Of a stretch of 35,188 bases of DNA, positions 6,750-15,194 are shown piece by piece. The notes beneath the pieces are model-generated. The model ran no database searches and was not told where the DNA came from. It saw nothing but the letters and a program-made list of their open reading frames with translations. A program made the translations under genes and the position numbers. This DNA comes from Candidatus Omnitrophota bacterium (lineage in GTDB: Bacteria > Omnitrophota > Gorgyraeia > Gygaellales > Profunditerraquicolaceae), in contig JAMWCI010000002.1 of the NCBI GenBank assembly GCA_023818655.1, positions 8,437 to 43,624 of the forward strand, given 5' to 3'. Position 1 is the stretch's first letter. Each line of letters begins with the position of its first letter.

Positions 6750-8780
6750 ATGAAAATTACTTATTATTGGTTAAAGGATTTTGTGGAAATTAAAATATCT
6801 CCTCGACAGCTTGCGGATAAGCTGACTATGGCTGGCATTGAGGTAAAAGGACTGGAGGAAAAAGACGGAGATTTTGTTTTGGATATAGAGACCACCTCCA
6901 ACCGCCCGGACTTATTAAGTGTATACGGAATTGCCAGAGAAGTCGCTGTTATTACCGGTAAGAGCTTTAAAGAACCCAAGCCTCCCAAGATTGCCACGGC
7001 GCAAAATAAAACAGATTTCGACATCAAGATAAACAGTCCAAAAGACTGTCCGTTGTATACCGCAAAGATTATCCGCGGGGTAAAAATAGGACCGTCTCCG
7101 GGATGGTTAAAGAAAAGATTAGAATTAGTGGGTTGCCGCAGTATAAATAATGTGGTGGATATCACTAACTACATTCTTTTTACCTATGGCGAGCCGCTAC
7201 ACGCCTTTGACTTCGATAGAATATCCTCAGAGGGGATATTTGTGCGTCGGGCAAGAAGAGGGGAGCGGTTGATGACCATTGACGCAGGAGAGTGCCTGCT
7301 TGATGAAGATATGTTGGTAATCGCCGATAATAATAGAATTTTGGCTTTGGCCGGCATCATTGGCGGCAAGGAAAGTGAAGTCTCTGGGGATACAAAAAAT
7401 ATACTGCTGGAAGCAGCGATATTTGCGCCGGTGTTAATCAGGCGCGCGCGACAGAAACTCGGGATAGAGACAAACTCCTCTTACCGCTTTGAAAGGGGAA
7501 TAGATTCGGAAACAGTGCAAAAAGCCTCTGCTTGCGCTTGCGCGTTGATTTTGGAGCTGGCAAGCGGAAAGATGACTCTAAAAAAAGAGACCGGGCTTTT
7601 AAAAACCCGCCCTAGGAGCATACTGACAGAGGTTGCCTCCGCGGAGAAAATATTGGGCAGCCATATTTTGCCCAAAGAAACAATAAAAATCCTTAACCGT
7701 CTCGGGCTGAAGACAAAAAGAGCGAGCAAGAAGATGTTGCGCCTGACTATACCGCCATATCGCAACGACCTGTTTACCCAGATAGATATTGTTGAGGAGT
7801 TAGCCAGGATTCATGGCTACGATGCCATACCCAATACCCTGCCCAAAATAACCCCTCAGCCGCCTTCCCTGCAGAAAAGAGATTTGGTAAGTTTAACCAA
7901 GCAAACCCTGGTAGCGTTAGGGCTCAACGAAGTAATCACCTATAGTCTGATTAGCCGGAGCCTGTGGGGTATGTTTAGCGAAGGGCAAGACGTCTCTGTT
8001 ATAGAAGTAGAGAATCCTTTAAGCAGCGAACAGGAAATATTGAGACCATCGTTAATACCCAGTCTGGTAAAATGCGTAGCCCATAATTATAACCAAAGAC
8101 AGCAATATGTTTATCTCTTTGAAATTGCTCATGTTTTTTCCCAGAAAGAAGGCAATCTACGAGAGGAGCTACAACTGGCGATTGCCTTAAGCGGCAGCCG
8201 AGCGATTTTTCTTGAAGATATGGTAGTTAAGGATACAGCAGGATTATTACACCTGAAAGGTATTATAGAGACGCTCTGCGCAAGGTTAGGTGTAGAGCGC
8301 TATGAATTTGTTAACCGCAACCATAATCAGATAATTGATATATGCATTTCCGGAGAGGGCGCGGGGTCGCTGTATCAGATTCCCCGTCGTATTTTAAATT
8401 ATTTTGATATCAAGAATCGTCAGGTAATTGTTGCCCAGCTTTCTTTGGATAGGCTTTTTGCAGGCGCTGTTCTTACCAAACAATTTTTCGCCCTCCCTAA
8501 ATTTCCGGCTATCACCAGAGACATAAGCTTTATTTTAAAAGAAGAAATCCCTGTGCAGGAACTTTTGGCTGCTCTAAAGGAACAAGGAGGATCCCTCTTG
8601 GCGGCAGTGACTATTACAGATTATTATCGAGGCAAACAAATACCTGCAGGTTACAGGGGAATTACTGTTTCCTGCGTATACAGGGCTGGCGAGCGGACAT
8701 TAAGGGAGGAAGAGGTCAATCCTATTGATGCCACCTTGCGCGCTTTGTTGGAGAAGCGTTTTCAGGCCAAGATGCGCTAG
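6750..8780 (+). CDS. pheT: Phenylalanyl-tRNA synthetase beta subunit, short form without the tRNA-binding (B2) domain
   Basis: Non-catalytic and editing subunit of PheRS, 676 residues against about 790-800 in typical bacterial PheT. The N-terminus MKITYYWLKDFVEI is normal, but at about residue 35 the chain passes directly from MAGIEVKGLEE to VLDIETTSNRPDLLSVYGIA; this leaves out the roughly 110-residue OB-fold B2 (EMAP-type) tRNA-binding domain. The B3/B4 editing region (GEPLHAFDFD, then IGGKESEVSG) and B5 (PPYRNDLFTQIDIVEELARI) are present, as is the C-terminal FDX-ACB anticodon-binding domain (FPAITRDISF to the end). Reading is continuous, so this looks like domain loss and not a frameshift. 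The core PheRS function should remain. Confidence 0.95.
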   Translation: MKITYYWLKDFVEIKISPRQLADKLTMAGIEVKGLEEKDGDFVLDIETTSNRPDLLSVYGIAREVAVITGKSFKEPKPPKIATAQNKTDFDIKINSPKDCPLYTAKIIRGVKIGPSPGWLKKRLELVGCRSINNVVDITNYILFTYGEPLHAFDFDRISSEGIFVRRARRGERLMTIDAGECLLDEDMLVIADNNRILALAGIIGGKESEVSGDTKNILLEAAIFAPVLIRRARQKLGIETNSSYRFERGIDSETVQKASACACALILELASGKMTLKKETGLLKTRPRSILTEVASAEKILGSHILPKETIKILNRLGLKTKRASKKMLRLTIPPYRNDLFTQIDIVEELARIHGYDAIPNTLPKITPQPPSLQKRDLVSLTKQTLVALGLNEVITYSLISRSLWGMFSEGQDVSVIEVENPLSSEQEILRPSLIPSLVKCVAHNYNQRQQYVYLFEIAHVFSQKEGNLREELQLAIALSGSRAIFLEDMVVKDTAGLLHLKGIIETLCARLGVERYEFVNRNHNQIIDICISGEGAGSLYQIPRRILNYFDIKNRQVIVAQLSLDRLFAGAVLTKQFFALPKFPAITRDISFILKEEIPVQELLAALKEQGGSLLAAVTITDYYRGKQIPAGYRGITVSCVYRAGERTLREEEVNPIDATLRALLEKRFQAKMR

Positions 8781-8794
8781 CCAGAAAAAAGACA

Positions 8795-8822
8795 TTGATT
8801 TTTTTCTCAGATGTGCTATACT
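8795..8822 (+). promoter_or_regulatory. Strong sigma-70-type promoter for the 6S-like RNA
   Basis: TTGATT at 8795-8800 and TATACT at 8817-8822 are separated by 16 bases. A TG dinucleotide one base upstream of the -10 (TGC-TATACT) makes an extended -10. Transcription would start near 8829, just after the pheT stop codon, and lead into a highly structured region with no ORF. Confidence 0.65.
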
Positions 8823-8828
8823 TATTAT

Positions 8829-9004
8829 AAAAGAAGCTCTTTTAAATCCCTGCTGTGCGCGTTGGAAATTGGAAGATGTTGAACCAACATCAACTCACAG
8901 GGAGCCTGCGTTCTCTGACGCCTTGGCGCCAAAGATAGGGCACCCACCTGTAACCTATGCGGTTCAGACTATCATTCCAACGGCACAAGGCGGGGATTTT
9001 TTTT
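8829..9004 (+). ncRNA. ssrS: Probable 6S RNA (SsrS-type regulator of RNA polymerase)
   Basis: The gap between pheT and rarA carries a strong promoter, about 176 bases of structured sequence and a terminator. A long closing helix can be drawn by hand: 8848-8853 with 8990-8995, 8854-8858 with 8983-8987, and 8860-8867 with 8975-8982, about 19 pairs with small bulges. Inside lie a 7-bp hairpin at 8879-8895 (GATGTTG/CAACATC), a TTGGCGCCAA palindrome and an AACC/GGTT hairpin. A long rod closed by an end helix with internal loops, about 180 nt long, fits 6S RNA, and rarA is, as I recall, a frequent 6S neighbour outside the proteobacteria. No diagnostic primary sequence was matched, so another structured RNA is possible. 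Confidence 0.6.
8975..9004 (+). terminator. Intrinsic terminator formed by the closing helix of the RNA
   Basis: The 3' arm of the long helix (TTCCAACGGCACA and the following G-rich stretch) is followed by A and then eight T residues at 8997-9004. The terminal helix of the RNA and the U tract together make a rho-independent terminator, 14 bases before the rarA start. Some read-through may supply rarA, since no separate rarA promoter is evident. Confidence 0.65.
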
Positions 9005-9018
9005 AGACAGATAATCCT

Positions 9019-10320
9019 ATGGAACTATTTGCAGAGAAGAAAACGGATGATAAAACTCTGCCTTTGGCTGTGCGTATGCGACCAACCTGTCTGGATGAGT
9101 TCTCAGGTCAAGGCCATCTTCTGGGCAAGGGTAAGCTTTTACGCCGCGCCATTGAAGCTGACCGTTTAAGTTCAGTTATTCTCTATGGTCCTCCTGGCAC
9201 AGGCAAAACTTCCTTGGCTTGGTGTATTGCAAACATCACTAAGTCTTACTATGTAGCCATTAACGCCACCACCTCTAACGTAGAGGAACTGCGCAAGGTG
9301 ATTGCCCAGGCAAAATTAAAACTGGCAAACACCGCCCAAAAAACCATCCTTTTTATTGATGAAATCCACCGTTTTAACAAAGCGCAACAAGATGTCCTAT
9401 TGCCGGATGTGGAAGATGGCAATCCCATTCTTATCGGCGCCACTGTGCACAATCCATTTTTTTCTCTTGCCTCGCCGTTGCTGTCTCGCTCTTTGGTTTG
9501 CGAATTAAAACCCCTTAAAGATAATGAGATTCAGCAGATTTTGCAACACGCTTTAGAAGATAAAGAGAAGGGGCTGGGTAATTTCAAGGTCAAGGCAGAT
9601 AAAAAAGCGCTATCTTTTTTAAGTAAGATGTGCGCTGGCGATGCCCGACGGGCTTTAAACGCCTTAGAGATTGGGGTGTTGACTACTCCGCAATCCAAAG
9701 ATGGCAGCATCAATTTTACCTTAGAGGTGGCATCCGAATCCATTCAGAAAAAAGCTATCCTTTACGATAAAGATGAAGATGCGCATTATGATACTGCTTC
9801 GGCATTTATCAAGTCTATGCGCGGCTCTGATCCGGATAGCGCACTTTACTGGATGGCTAAGATGCTTTCTGCCGGAGAAGACCCGCGTTTTATTGCCCGC
9901 AGGATTTGTATTTTAGCTGCTGAGGATGTAGGCAATGCCGACCCTCTGGCGTTAGTGTTGGCTAATGCTGCTCTGCAGATTGCAGAATTTATTGGTATGC
10001 CTGAGGCGCGCATACCGCTAGCGCAGGCGGTAATTTATGTTTCCTGCGCCCCCAAGTCCAATGCCAGTTATCTGGCTATAGAAAAAGCTTATCAGGATAT
10101 TGAGAATAAGAAAGCGCAGGAGGTACCCGAGCACCTTAAAGACGGCACCTTGGATGCAGAGACTTTAGGTCATGGCAAGGGTTATAAATACATCCATGAC
10201 TACCCCGGGCATTATGTTAAACAGAAATATACGCGGCGCAAAGTGAGGTATTACGAGCCCACTAATATGGGCTATGAAGCTAAGATAAAACAGCGGTTAG
10301 ACAAACTGCGCAAAGAATAG
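9019..10320 (+). CDS. rarA: Replication-associated recombination protein A (RarA/MgsA AAA+ ATPase)
   Basis: AAA+ ATPase of the clamp-loader clade that acts at stalled replication forks. The 433-residue chain opens with the family segment PLAVRMRP and SGQGHLLGKGK, and carries Walker A GPPGTGKT at 57-64, Walker B FIDEIHRFNKAQQD near 112-125, and the sensor region IGATVHNPFF (usually IGATTENP). The MgsA C-terminal tetramerisation domain follows, with SMRGSDPDSALYWMAKML, AAEDVGNADPLAL, and the end segment YPGHYVKQKY. Length is normal. The gene lies 14 bases after the terminator of the 6S-like RNA; the ribosome site before the ATG is weak. The next gene starts 3 bases after its stop. Confidence 0.96.
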   Translation: MELFAEKKTDDKTLPLAVRMRPTCLDEFSGQGHLLGKGKLLRRAIEADRLSSVILYGPPGTGKTSLAWCIANITKSYYVAINATTSNVEELRKVIAQAKLKLANTAQKTILFIDEIHRFNKAQQDVLLPDVEDGNPILIGATVHNPFFSLASPLLSRSLVCELKPLKDNEIQQILQHALEDKEKGLGNFKVKADKKALSFLSKMCAGDARRALNALEIGVLTTPQSKDGSINFTLEVASESIQKKAILYDKDEDAHYDTASAFIKSMRGSDPDSALYWMAKMLSAGEDPRFIARRICILAAEDVGNADPLALVLANAALQIAEFIGMPEARIPLAQAVIYVSCAPKSNASYLAIEKAYQDIENKKAQEVPEHLKDGTLDAETLGHGKGYKYIHDYPGHYVKQKYTRRKVRYYEPTNMGYEAKIKQRLDKLRKE

Positions 10321-10323
10321 GCA

Positions 10324-13300
10324 ATGATTATATTTTTCCAGGTATTGGTGGTTGTTGGAGTGTTAATGGTACTTCACGGCTTGGGAGGTGTTATCTTTCA
10401 TCTCGAATCCTCCAATAAAACCAAGTCAACGAAGGCAAAAGGGTTTTTTGGTTTTCGGAAAGCAAGGGTTGACCCTAAAGAACAGAAGCTGCAACAGTTG
10501 GAAGCACAGGCAGCTGCTTACGCGTCAGAATTGGCCAAATTAAAGGGTGAGTACAGCAGGATGGAAGGAGAGTTGACACTTCTTAAGGCTAGCCAAGCGT
10601 CATTACAAGAAGAGTTGAAGCGCAGAGAGAAATGGGTGGCAAGATCGGAAAACTCTGTGGCCAAAATAAAAGAAGAAAACACCGCCTTAAGACAGGATTA
10701 TCTGGCAAAAGAAAAAGAGTTGCAGGAGGCATACACTCAAAAGGTTGGTCTCCGGCAGGAAATACGACAATTGCAGATGCAGATGAAGGCGCTTGAAGAT
10801 GATGTGAAAGAGAAAACAGACAAGATTGAAGCCCAGAGACGTCTTTTAGAAAAAGCAACAGCAGAGATAAAGTCGCATTTAGCTACCATTGCAGATTATA
10901 AACGGCGCGAGGAGCAAAGCGAATGGGTACCGAAGACAGAATTTAATAAATTGAACGAGGAGTATTCTGAATTAGAGAAGGAATTGGAGGAAAAAGAAGG
11001 CAGGTTGGATGCCGCTTTACAGGAGATTGCCCAGTTAAAAAGTCAGCTTATCCAGAAGGAGTTTTGGAAGGAAGATATCCGGCAGGAAATCGACATTGAG
11101 ACACAACAGGAAGTTGTGTCTGTATCTCCCGATATCCTGACAGAGCAGGTTGCAGAAGAAAAAATACCCGAGCCGGCAAAAGAAGAAAACATAACCAAAC
11201 AAGAAGAATTACCACCTGTCCAGCGGGAAGAAAAAGCAGATAGGAAAGAGGAGAGAAAACATCCTGATCCGCCGATAGAGATAAATCTTATACGCAATAT
11301 TGGCATTATGGCGCATATTGATGCAGGTAAAACCACTCTTTCCGAACGTATACTTTTCTATACGGGCAAAACACATAAAATAGGAGAGGTGCATGAAGGT
11401 CAGGCTACCCTGGATTGGATGAAGCAGGAGCGGGAACGCGGTATTACTATTACCGCCGCTGCTACTACTTGTTTTTGGAAGGGGCATCGGATTAATCTGA
11501 TTGATACGCCTGGGCATGTGGATTTTACCGTAGAAGTAGAAAGAAGCCTGCGCGTGCTGGATGGCGCGGTGGCGGTGTTCTGTGCGGTTGGTGGCGTTGA
11601 ACCACAGTCAGAGACTGTTTGGCATCAGTCCAATAAATACAATGTGCCAAAAATCGCCTTTATAAATAAAATGGACAGGACTGGCGCGGATTTCTTTGCC
11701 GTTGTCAAAGGCATTGCTGAAATTCTTTCCGCAAATCCCGTCTGTGTAGAAATCCCTCTCGGACAGGAGGAGAATTTCAAAGGCGTAATTGATTTATTAG
11801 AGATGAAGGCCTATTTTTATGATGATGCATCTCAAGGCAAGGATATACGTATAGAGGATATACCCGCTGAATATCTGGATGAGGCAAAAAAATACCGGCA
11901 TATCTTGATTGAAAAAGCCGTCTCCATAGATGATGGGTTAATGAAAAAATATATGGAGCAGGAATCGGCGATTACAGAAGAAGAGCTGAAGAAAGCATTG
12001 CGGCAGGGAACTATTGCCAATAAACTTGTGCCTGTTCTTTGTGGCGCGGCCTTGAAGAATAAAGGGGTGCAGAAGTTACTGGATGCGATAACGTTTTATC
12101 TGCCTTCGCCGCAAGACCTGCCTCCGATAAAAGGCCATCTGCCAGAAAATCCAGATACTCTGCTGGAAAGAAAAGCCGATGTCCACGAATCTTTTACTGC
12201 CCTTGCTTTTAAAGTGCAGGCAGACCCGCATATGGGCAAGCTTGTTTATGTCCGGGTTTATTCTGGGGCCTTAGAGACAGGCAGCTATGTTTTAAACAGT
12301 AGCAGAAATAAAAAAGAGCGGGTAGGTCGCATCGTGCTTATGCATGCTAACCAGCGAGAGAATATAGAGTGGGCATTTGCCGGAGATATCGTGGCTTTAA
12401 TCGGTTTGGACAACACGATAACAGGTCATACCCTTTGCGCTCCCGATAACCCCATTGTATTAGAGGCAATGCGGTTTCCTACCCCAGTAGTTTCTTTAAG
12501 CATTGCGCCCAAGAACCGCAGCGACCAGGATAAATTAGGAAAGGCGTTAAATAGACTTGCAGAGGAAGACCCCACCTTTCAGATTACTAGTGACGAAGAG
12601 ACAAAGGAAACTGTGCTTACCGGTATGGGTGAATTACATCTTGAGATTATCGTGGACCGTCTTAAGAGCGAATTTGGCGTAGAGGCAATTGTCGGACAGC
12701 CAAAGGTAGCGTTCCGAGAGACGATTCTGCAACCCTCCAGCGCAGAAGGTAAATATATCCGTCAGACCGGCGGTCGCGGACAATACGGACACGTCATCAT
12801 TGAGATTGCGCCAGCGCAACCAGGAGAGGGATTCCAATTTACTAATAGTATCAAAGGAGGCGCTATCCCCGCTTCCTTTATTCCCGCGGTTGAGAAAGGG
12901 ATTATTGAAGCCATGGAGAAAGGTGTTTTGGCCGGATACCCCGTGGTGGACATAAAAGTCAATCTTGTTGACGGCTCTTTTCATGAAGTGGATTCATCGG
13001 AGTTAGCCTTTAAGATTGCCGCCAGTATAGCTTTTAAAGAAGCGTTTTTGAAAGCGCAGCCAGTATTACTTGAACCCTATATGTCCCTTGAAGTGACCTC
13101 GCCCGAAGAATTTGTTAACAGTATTGTTGGATACATCTGTTCGCGCCGCGGCAAGATTCTGAATATAGACTCAAGCAGGATTAAGCAAAAGGTAATCTCG
13201 GCAGAGGTGCCGCTTTCGGAGATGTTTGGATATGCCACCAGTATCCGTTCCCTAAGCAGCGGCAGGGCGAATGCATCCATGGAGTTTAATAAATACCTGC

Positions 13301-13371
13301 AGGTTCCCCAAGAGATAGCCCAGAAGATTATTGAAGAAAAAATGGTCAAAGAGGAGAAAAAACAGTCTTGA
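10324..13371 (+). CDS. Membrane-anchored coiled-coil protein fused to complete elongation factor G
   Basis: One uninterrupted 1015-residue frame. Residues 2-25 form a transmembrane anchor, followed by a basic patch ([10 protein letters not shown]) that places the rest in the cytoplasm. Residues about 46-250 are a long Glu/Lys/Gln-rich coiled coil, and residues 250-318 a Pro/Glu/Lys linker. From 319 to the end comes a whole [11 protein letters not shown] (330-337), the switch I segment [14 protein letters not shown] (394-398), NKMD (448-451), the domain IV markers GGRGQYGH and [15 protein letters not shown], and a domain V ending [13 protein letters not shown]. All GTPase and translocation motifs look intact. 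No ATG, GTG or TTG start with a ribosome site precedes the EF-G part, so the fusion appears obligatory. It lies away from any str operon, so a separate fusA may exist. It could be a second EF-G acting near membrane-bound ribosomes; that role is inference. Confidence 0.9.
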   Translation: MIIFFQVLVVVGVLMVLHGLGGVIFHLESSNKTKSTKAKGFFGFRKARVDPKEQKLQQLEAQAAAYASELAKLKGEYSRMEGELTLLKASQASLQEELKRREKWVARSENSVAKIKEENTALRQDYLAKEKELQEAYTQKVGLRQEIRQLQMQMKALEDDVKEKTDKIEAQRRLLEKATAEIKSHLATIADYKRREEQSEWVPKTEFNKLNEEYSELEKELEEKEGRLDAALQEIAQLKSQLIQKEFWKEDIRQEIDIETQQEVVSVSPDILTEQVAEEKIPEPAKEENITKQEELPPVQREEKADRKEERKHPDPPIEINLIRNIGIMAHIDAGKTTLSERILFYTGKTHKIGEVHEGQATLDWMKQERERGITITAAATTCFWKGHRINLIDTPGHVDFTVEVERSLRVLDGAVAVFCAVGGVEPQSETVWHQSNKYNVPKIAFINKMDRTGADFFAVVKGIAEILSANPVCVEIPLGQEENFKGVIDLLEMKAYFYDDASQGKDIRIEDIPAEYLDEAKKYRHILIEKAVSIDDGLMKKYMEQESAITEEELKKALRQGTIANKLVPVLCGAALKNKGVQKLLDAITFYLPSPQDLPPIKGHLPENPDTLLERKADVHESFTALAFKVQADPHMGKLVYVRVYSGALETGSYVLNSSRNKKERVGRIVLMHANQRENIEWAFAGDIVALIGLDNTITGHTLCAPDNPIVLEAMRFPTPVVSLSIAPKNRSDQDKLGKALNRLAEEDPTFQITSDEETKETVLTGMGELHLEIIVDRLKSEFGVEAIVGQPKVAFRETILQPSSAEGKYIRQTGGRGQYGHVIIEIAPAQPGEGFQFTNSIKGGAIPASFIPAVEKGIIEAMEKGVLAGYPVVDIKVNLVDGSFHEVDSSELAFKIAASIAFKEAFLKAQPVLLEPYMSLEVTSPEEFVNSIVGYICSRRGKILNIDSSRIKQKVISAEVPLSEMFGYATSIRSLSSGRANASMEFNKYLQVPQEIAQKIIEEKMVKEEKKQS

Positions 13372-13396
13372 GCTAAAAATTAAAATATGCTACAAT
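13368..13396 (+). promoter_or_regulatory. Promoter for the metV group, giving a nearly leaderless mRNA
   Basis: TTGAGC at 13368-13373 and TACAAT at 13391-13396 are 17 bases apart, with an extended -10 TG at 13388-13389. The start point would be near 13403, only about three bases before the metV ATG at 13406. No Shine-Dalgarno is visible in front of that ATG, which agrees with a leaderless or nearly leaderless transcript. Confidence 0.55.
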
Positions 13397-13405
13397 CTCT
13401 CTGCC

Positions 13406-14116
13406 ATGATTATTACTGAACAGAAACCATTATCAGAAATTATAGAGCAACTAAAGGGATATCAGGATATATTCTTGGTAGGTTGCGGTGAATGCGCAAC
13501 TACCTGCAAAACCGGCGGGCAAGCAGAGCTGGACAAACTAAAGATTTTGTTAGAACAAGAGGGCAAGAAAATTACAGGCAGCTGTATTCCGCCGGCGCCC
13601 TGTGTGGCCAGCCAGATAAAGACAGAATTCGCAAAAAATATTAAAGCATTGCGCCAGACGAAGGCGATTCTGGTTTTGGCCTGCGGGCTGGGAGCGCAGT
13701 CGGTTAAGGATAACGACAGGATGGGTTTGGCGGTCATACCCGGCCTGAACACTTTATGCGGTGCGGTGATGGACGCCCAGGGGGATTTTTACGAAAAATG
13801 TTCTATGTGCGGAGAGTGTGTTTTGTCTGCCACCGCCGCTATCTGTCCGATTACGCTCTGCCCCAAGGGCCTACTTAACGGCCCCTGTGGCGGTATGGAT
13901 AAAGGTAAATGCGAGGTGAACAAGGATAGAGATTGCGCCTGGGTTTGTATTTATCAAGAGTTGAAGAAAAATGATAGGTTGGCTGAATTTAAGAAGGTCC
14001 ATAGCCCGAAAGATTATAAAAGAGCGCTTAAGCCGCACAAAATAGCAATGACAAGAAAAGAAGGATGGAATAGATGGCAAGAGAAAAAGAACCGGGGTTA
14101 TATTCAGAAAAGGTAA
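13406..14116 (+). CDS. metV: Methylene-THF reductase C-terminal-domain protein (MetV type)
   Basis: A 236-residue, cysteine-rich protein of the MTHFR_C family. In acetogens MetV partners MetF and carries an iron-sulfur centre for electron transfer to methylene-tetrahydrofolate. The N-terminal half holds GCGECATTCKTGG (residues 26-38), SCIPPAPC and ACGLGAQ; the C-terminal half holds CSMCGECV, CPITLCPKGLLNGPCGG and a CEVNKDRDCAWVC segment, about 16 cysteines in all. The start at 13406 is chosen because upstream codons overlap the fusion gene and the promoter. No metF is adjacent; the next genes are an IscU-like scaffold (43-base overlap) and a folate enzyme, consistent with one-carbon metabolism. 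Wood-Ljungdahl use is inferred. Confidence 0.88.
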   Translation: MIITEQKPLSEIIEQLKGYQDIFLVGCGECATTCKTGGQAELDKLKILLEQEGKKITGSCIPPAPCVASQIKTEFAKNIKALRQTKAILVLACGLGAQSVKDNDRMGLAVIPGLNTLCGAVMDAQGDFYEKCSMCGECVLSATAAICPITLCPKGLLNGPCGGMDKGKCEVNKDRDCAWVCIYQELKKNDRLAEFKKVHSPKDYKRALKPHKIAMTRKEGWNRWQEKKNRGYIQKR

Positions 14117-14517
14117 TGGATCATTTTATGCATCCCAGGAATTGCGGAGAAATACCGGATGCCAGCGGCATTGGCACTGTTGGAAATCCCATTTGCGGGG
14201 ACGTGATGAAGATGTTTTTAAAGATAGAAAATAATGTTATAGTGGATGTGAAGTTTAAGACTTTCGGATGCGGGGCGGCAGTGGCAACCAGTTCTATGGT
14301 TACAGAAATGGTTAAGGGCAAGACCATAGAAGAGGCATTGAGGATTTCCAATAAGGCGGTTGCCGAGGCCTTAGGGGGTTTGCCTCCGGTGAAGATGCAC
14401 TGTTCTGTCTTGGCTGAAGAAGCGCTACGTTCAGCCTTGAGTGACTACTATCGCAGACAAGGAAAAGAGCCGCCTTTTGAAGAGAAGTCATCTAATCACG
14501 AAGGACACGCACATTAG
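14074..14517 (+). CDS. iscU: IscU/NifU-N-type iron-sulfur cluster assembly scaffold
   Basis: A 147-residue scaffold on which [2Fe-2S] or [4Fe-4S] clusters are built. The three ligand cysteines are C41 in NPICGD (with the conserved Asp43), C66 in FGCGAA and C110 in VKMHCS. The N-terminus YSEKVMDHFMHPRNCG is the family signature. The C-terminal tail is polar and ends in EGHAH, absent from standard IscU and possibly a metal-binding extra. AAGGATGG just upstream supports the ATG inside the end of metV. No cysteine desulfurase is next to it, so sulfur must come from a distant IscS/NifS. Its position suggests it serves MetV and other Fe-S proteins of the cell. Confidence 0.93.
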   Translation: MAREKEPGLYSEKVMDHFMHPRNCGEIPDASGIGTVGNPICGDVMKMFLKIENNVIVDVKFKTFGCGAAVATSSMVTEMVKGKTIEEALRISNKAVAEALGGLPPVKMHCSVLAEEALRSALSDYYRRQGKEPPFEEKSSNHEGHAH

Positions 14518-14526
14518 GATTTGGCA

Positions 14527-15069
14527 ATGTTGACAAAAGAAGAAATACGTAGTAAAATTCTGTTAAGATTAAAAACACAGAAGGAGGACGACCGAGACCG
14601 AAAAAGCAGAATTATAAAAGATAAACTTTTCAGGAACCCGGTTTTTAAAAAGGCAGAAATTGTGATGTTTTACATCTCTATAGGTGGAGAGGTAGATACA
14701 AGGGTAATGATTAAGGAAGCGCAAGAACTAGGCAAGATAATTACTGTGCCTGTATGTGAAAAAGATAGAATAATCAAGGCTTGTTTGCTCGGTGGTCGCC
14801 ATGAATTTAAAAGGGGACCCTACGGAATATGGGAGCCTGCCATTAAACAAAGCGTAAATCTGAATTCTTTGGATTTGGTGATTGTCCCGGGATTGGCATT
14901 TACAAAAAGAGGACAGCGCCTGGGACGAGGCAGGGGTTATTATGACCGTTTCTTAGCCATGCTTTCCAATAAAACTAGAACAATAGGCCTTGCATTTGAC
15001 TTCCAAATCTTACCCTACCTTCCTACCGCCAAGACTGATGTAAACGTCGACAAAGTAATATACAACTAA
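14527..15069 (+). CDS. 5-formyltetrahydrofolate cyclo-ligase (MTHFS/YgfA)
   Basis: Converts 5-formyl-THF to 5,10-methenyl-THF using ATP, returning stored folate to the one-carbon pool. The 180-residue chain shows the family marks: VMFYISIGGEVDTRVMI near residue 50, the nucleotide/phosphate region RGPYGIWEP, DLVIVPGLAFTKRGQRLGRGRGYYDRFL, and the final DVNVDKVIYN. ATG at 14527 is preferred over TTG at 14521 because AGGA at 14517-14520 is 6 bases away. It follows the IscU-like gene by 9 bases and completes a small folate/Fe-S group. In proteobacteria this gene often sits next to 6S RNA; here the RNA is elsewhere. Confidence 0.93.
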   Translation: MLTKEEIRSKILLRLKTQKEDDRDRKSRIIKDKLFRNPVFKKAEIVMFYISIGGEVDTRVMIKEAQELGKIITVPVCEKDRIIKACLLGGRHEFKRGPYGIWEPAIKQSVNLNSLDLVIVPGLAFTKRGQRLGRGRGYYDRFLAMLSNKTRTIGLAFDFQILPYLPTAKTDVNVDKVIYN

Positions 15070-15194
15070 ACCACAGAAAATCAGTCCCGCTTAGGCTATA
15101 ACCAGAATTATGCGGGGTGATGGTAAAACGCAGGACATCCTGAATCAGCATAGAGGATTTTAGTTTTTGCCATCTTCAAGAGGAGGTTAGAATT
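15070..15194 (+). other. Intergenic region before rny with a weak hairpin
   Basis: 125 bases with no ORF. A modest hairpin can be drawn: CCCGC 15086-15090 with GCGGG 15112-15116, and ATAA 15098-15101 with TTAT 15108-15111, with a 7-base bulge between the two stems. There is no clear U-tract terminator and no confident promoter. The end holds the rny ribosome site GAGGAGG. It could be the rny 5' leader. Confidence 0.3.

Noticed and set aside
8725-9006. Plus-strand open frame of 93 codons over the pheT end and the following gap
   Set aside because: Overlaps the certain end of pheT and then runs through the promoter and structured RNA; the protein looks random.
11160-11290. Possibility that the EF-G part is a separate gene with its own start
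   Set aside because: The frame has no ATG, GTG or TTG in the linker near the EF-G N-terminus, and the GAGGAG at about 11247 has no start codon at a suitable distance.
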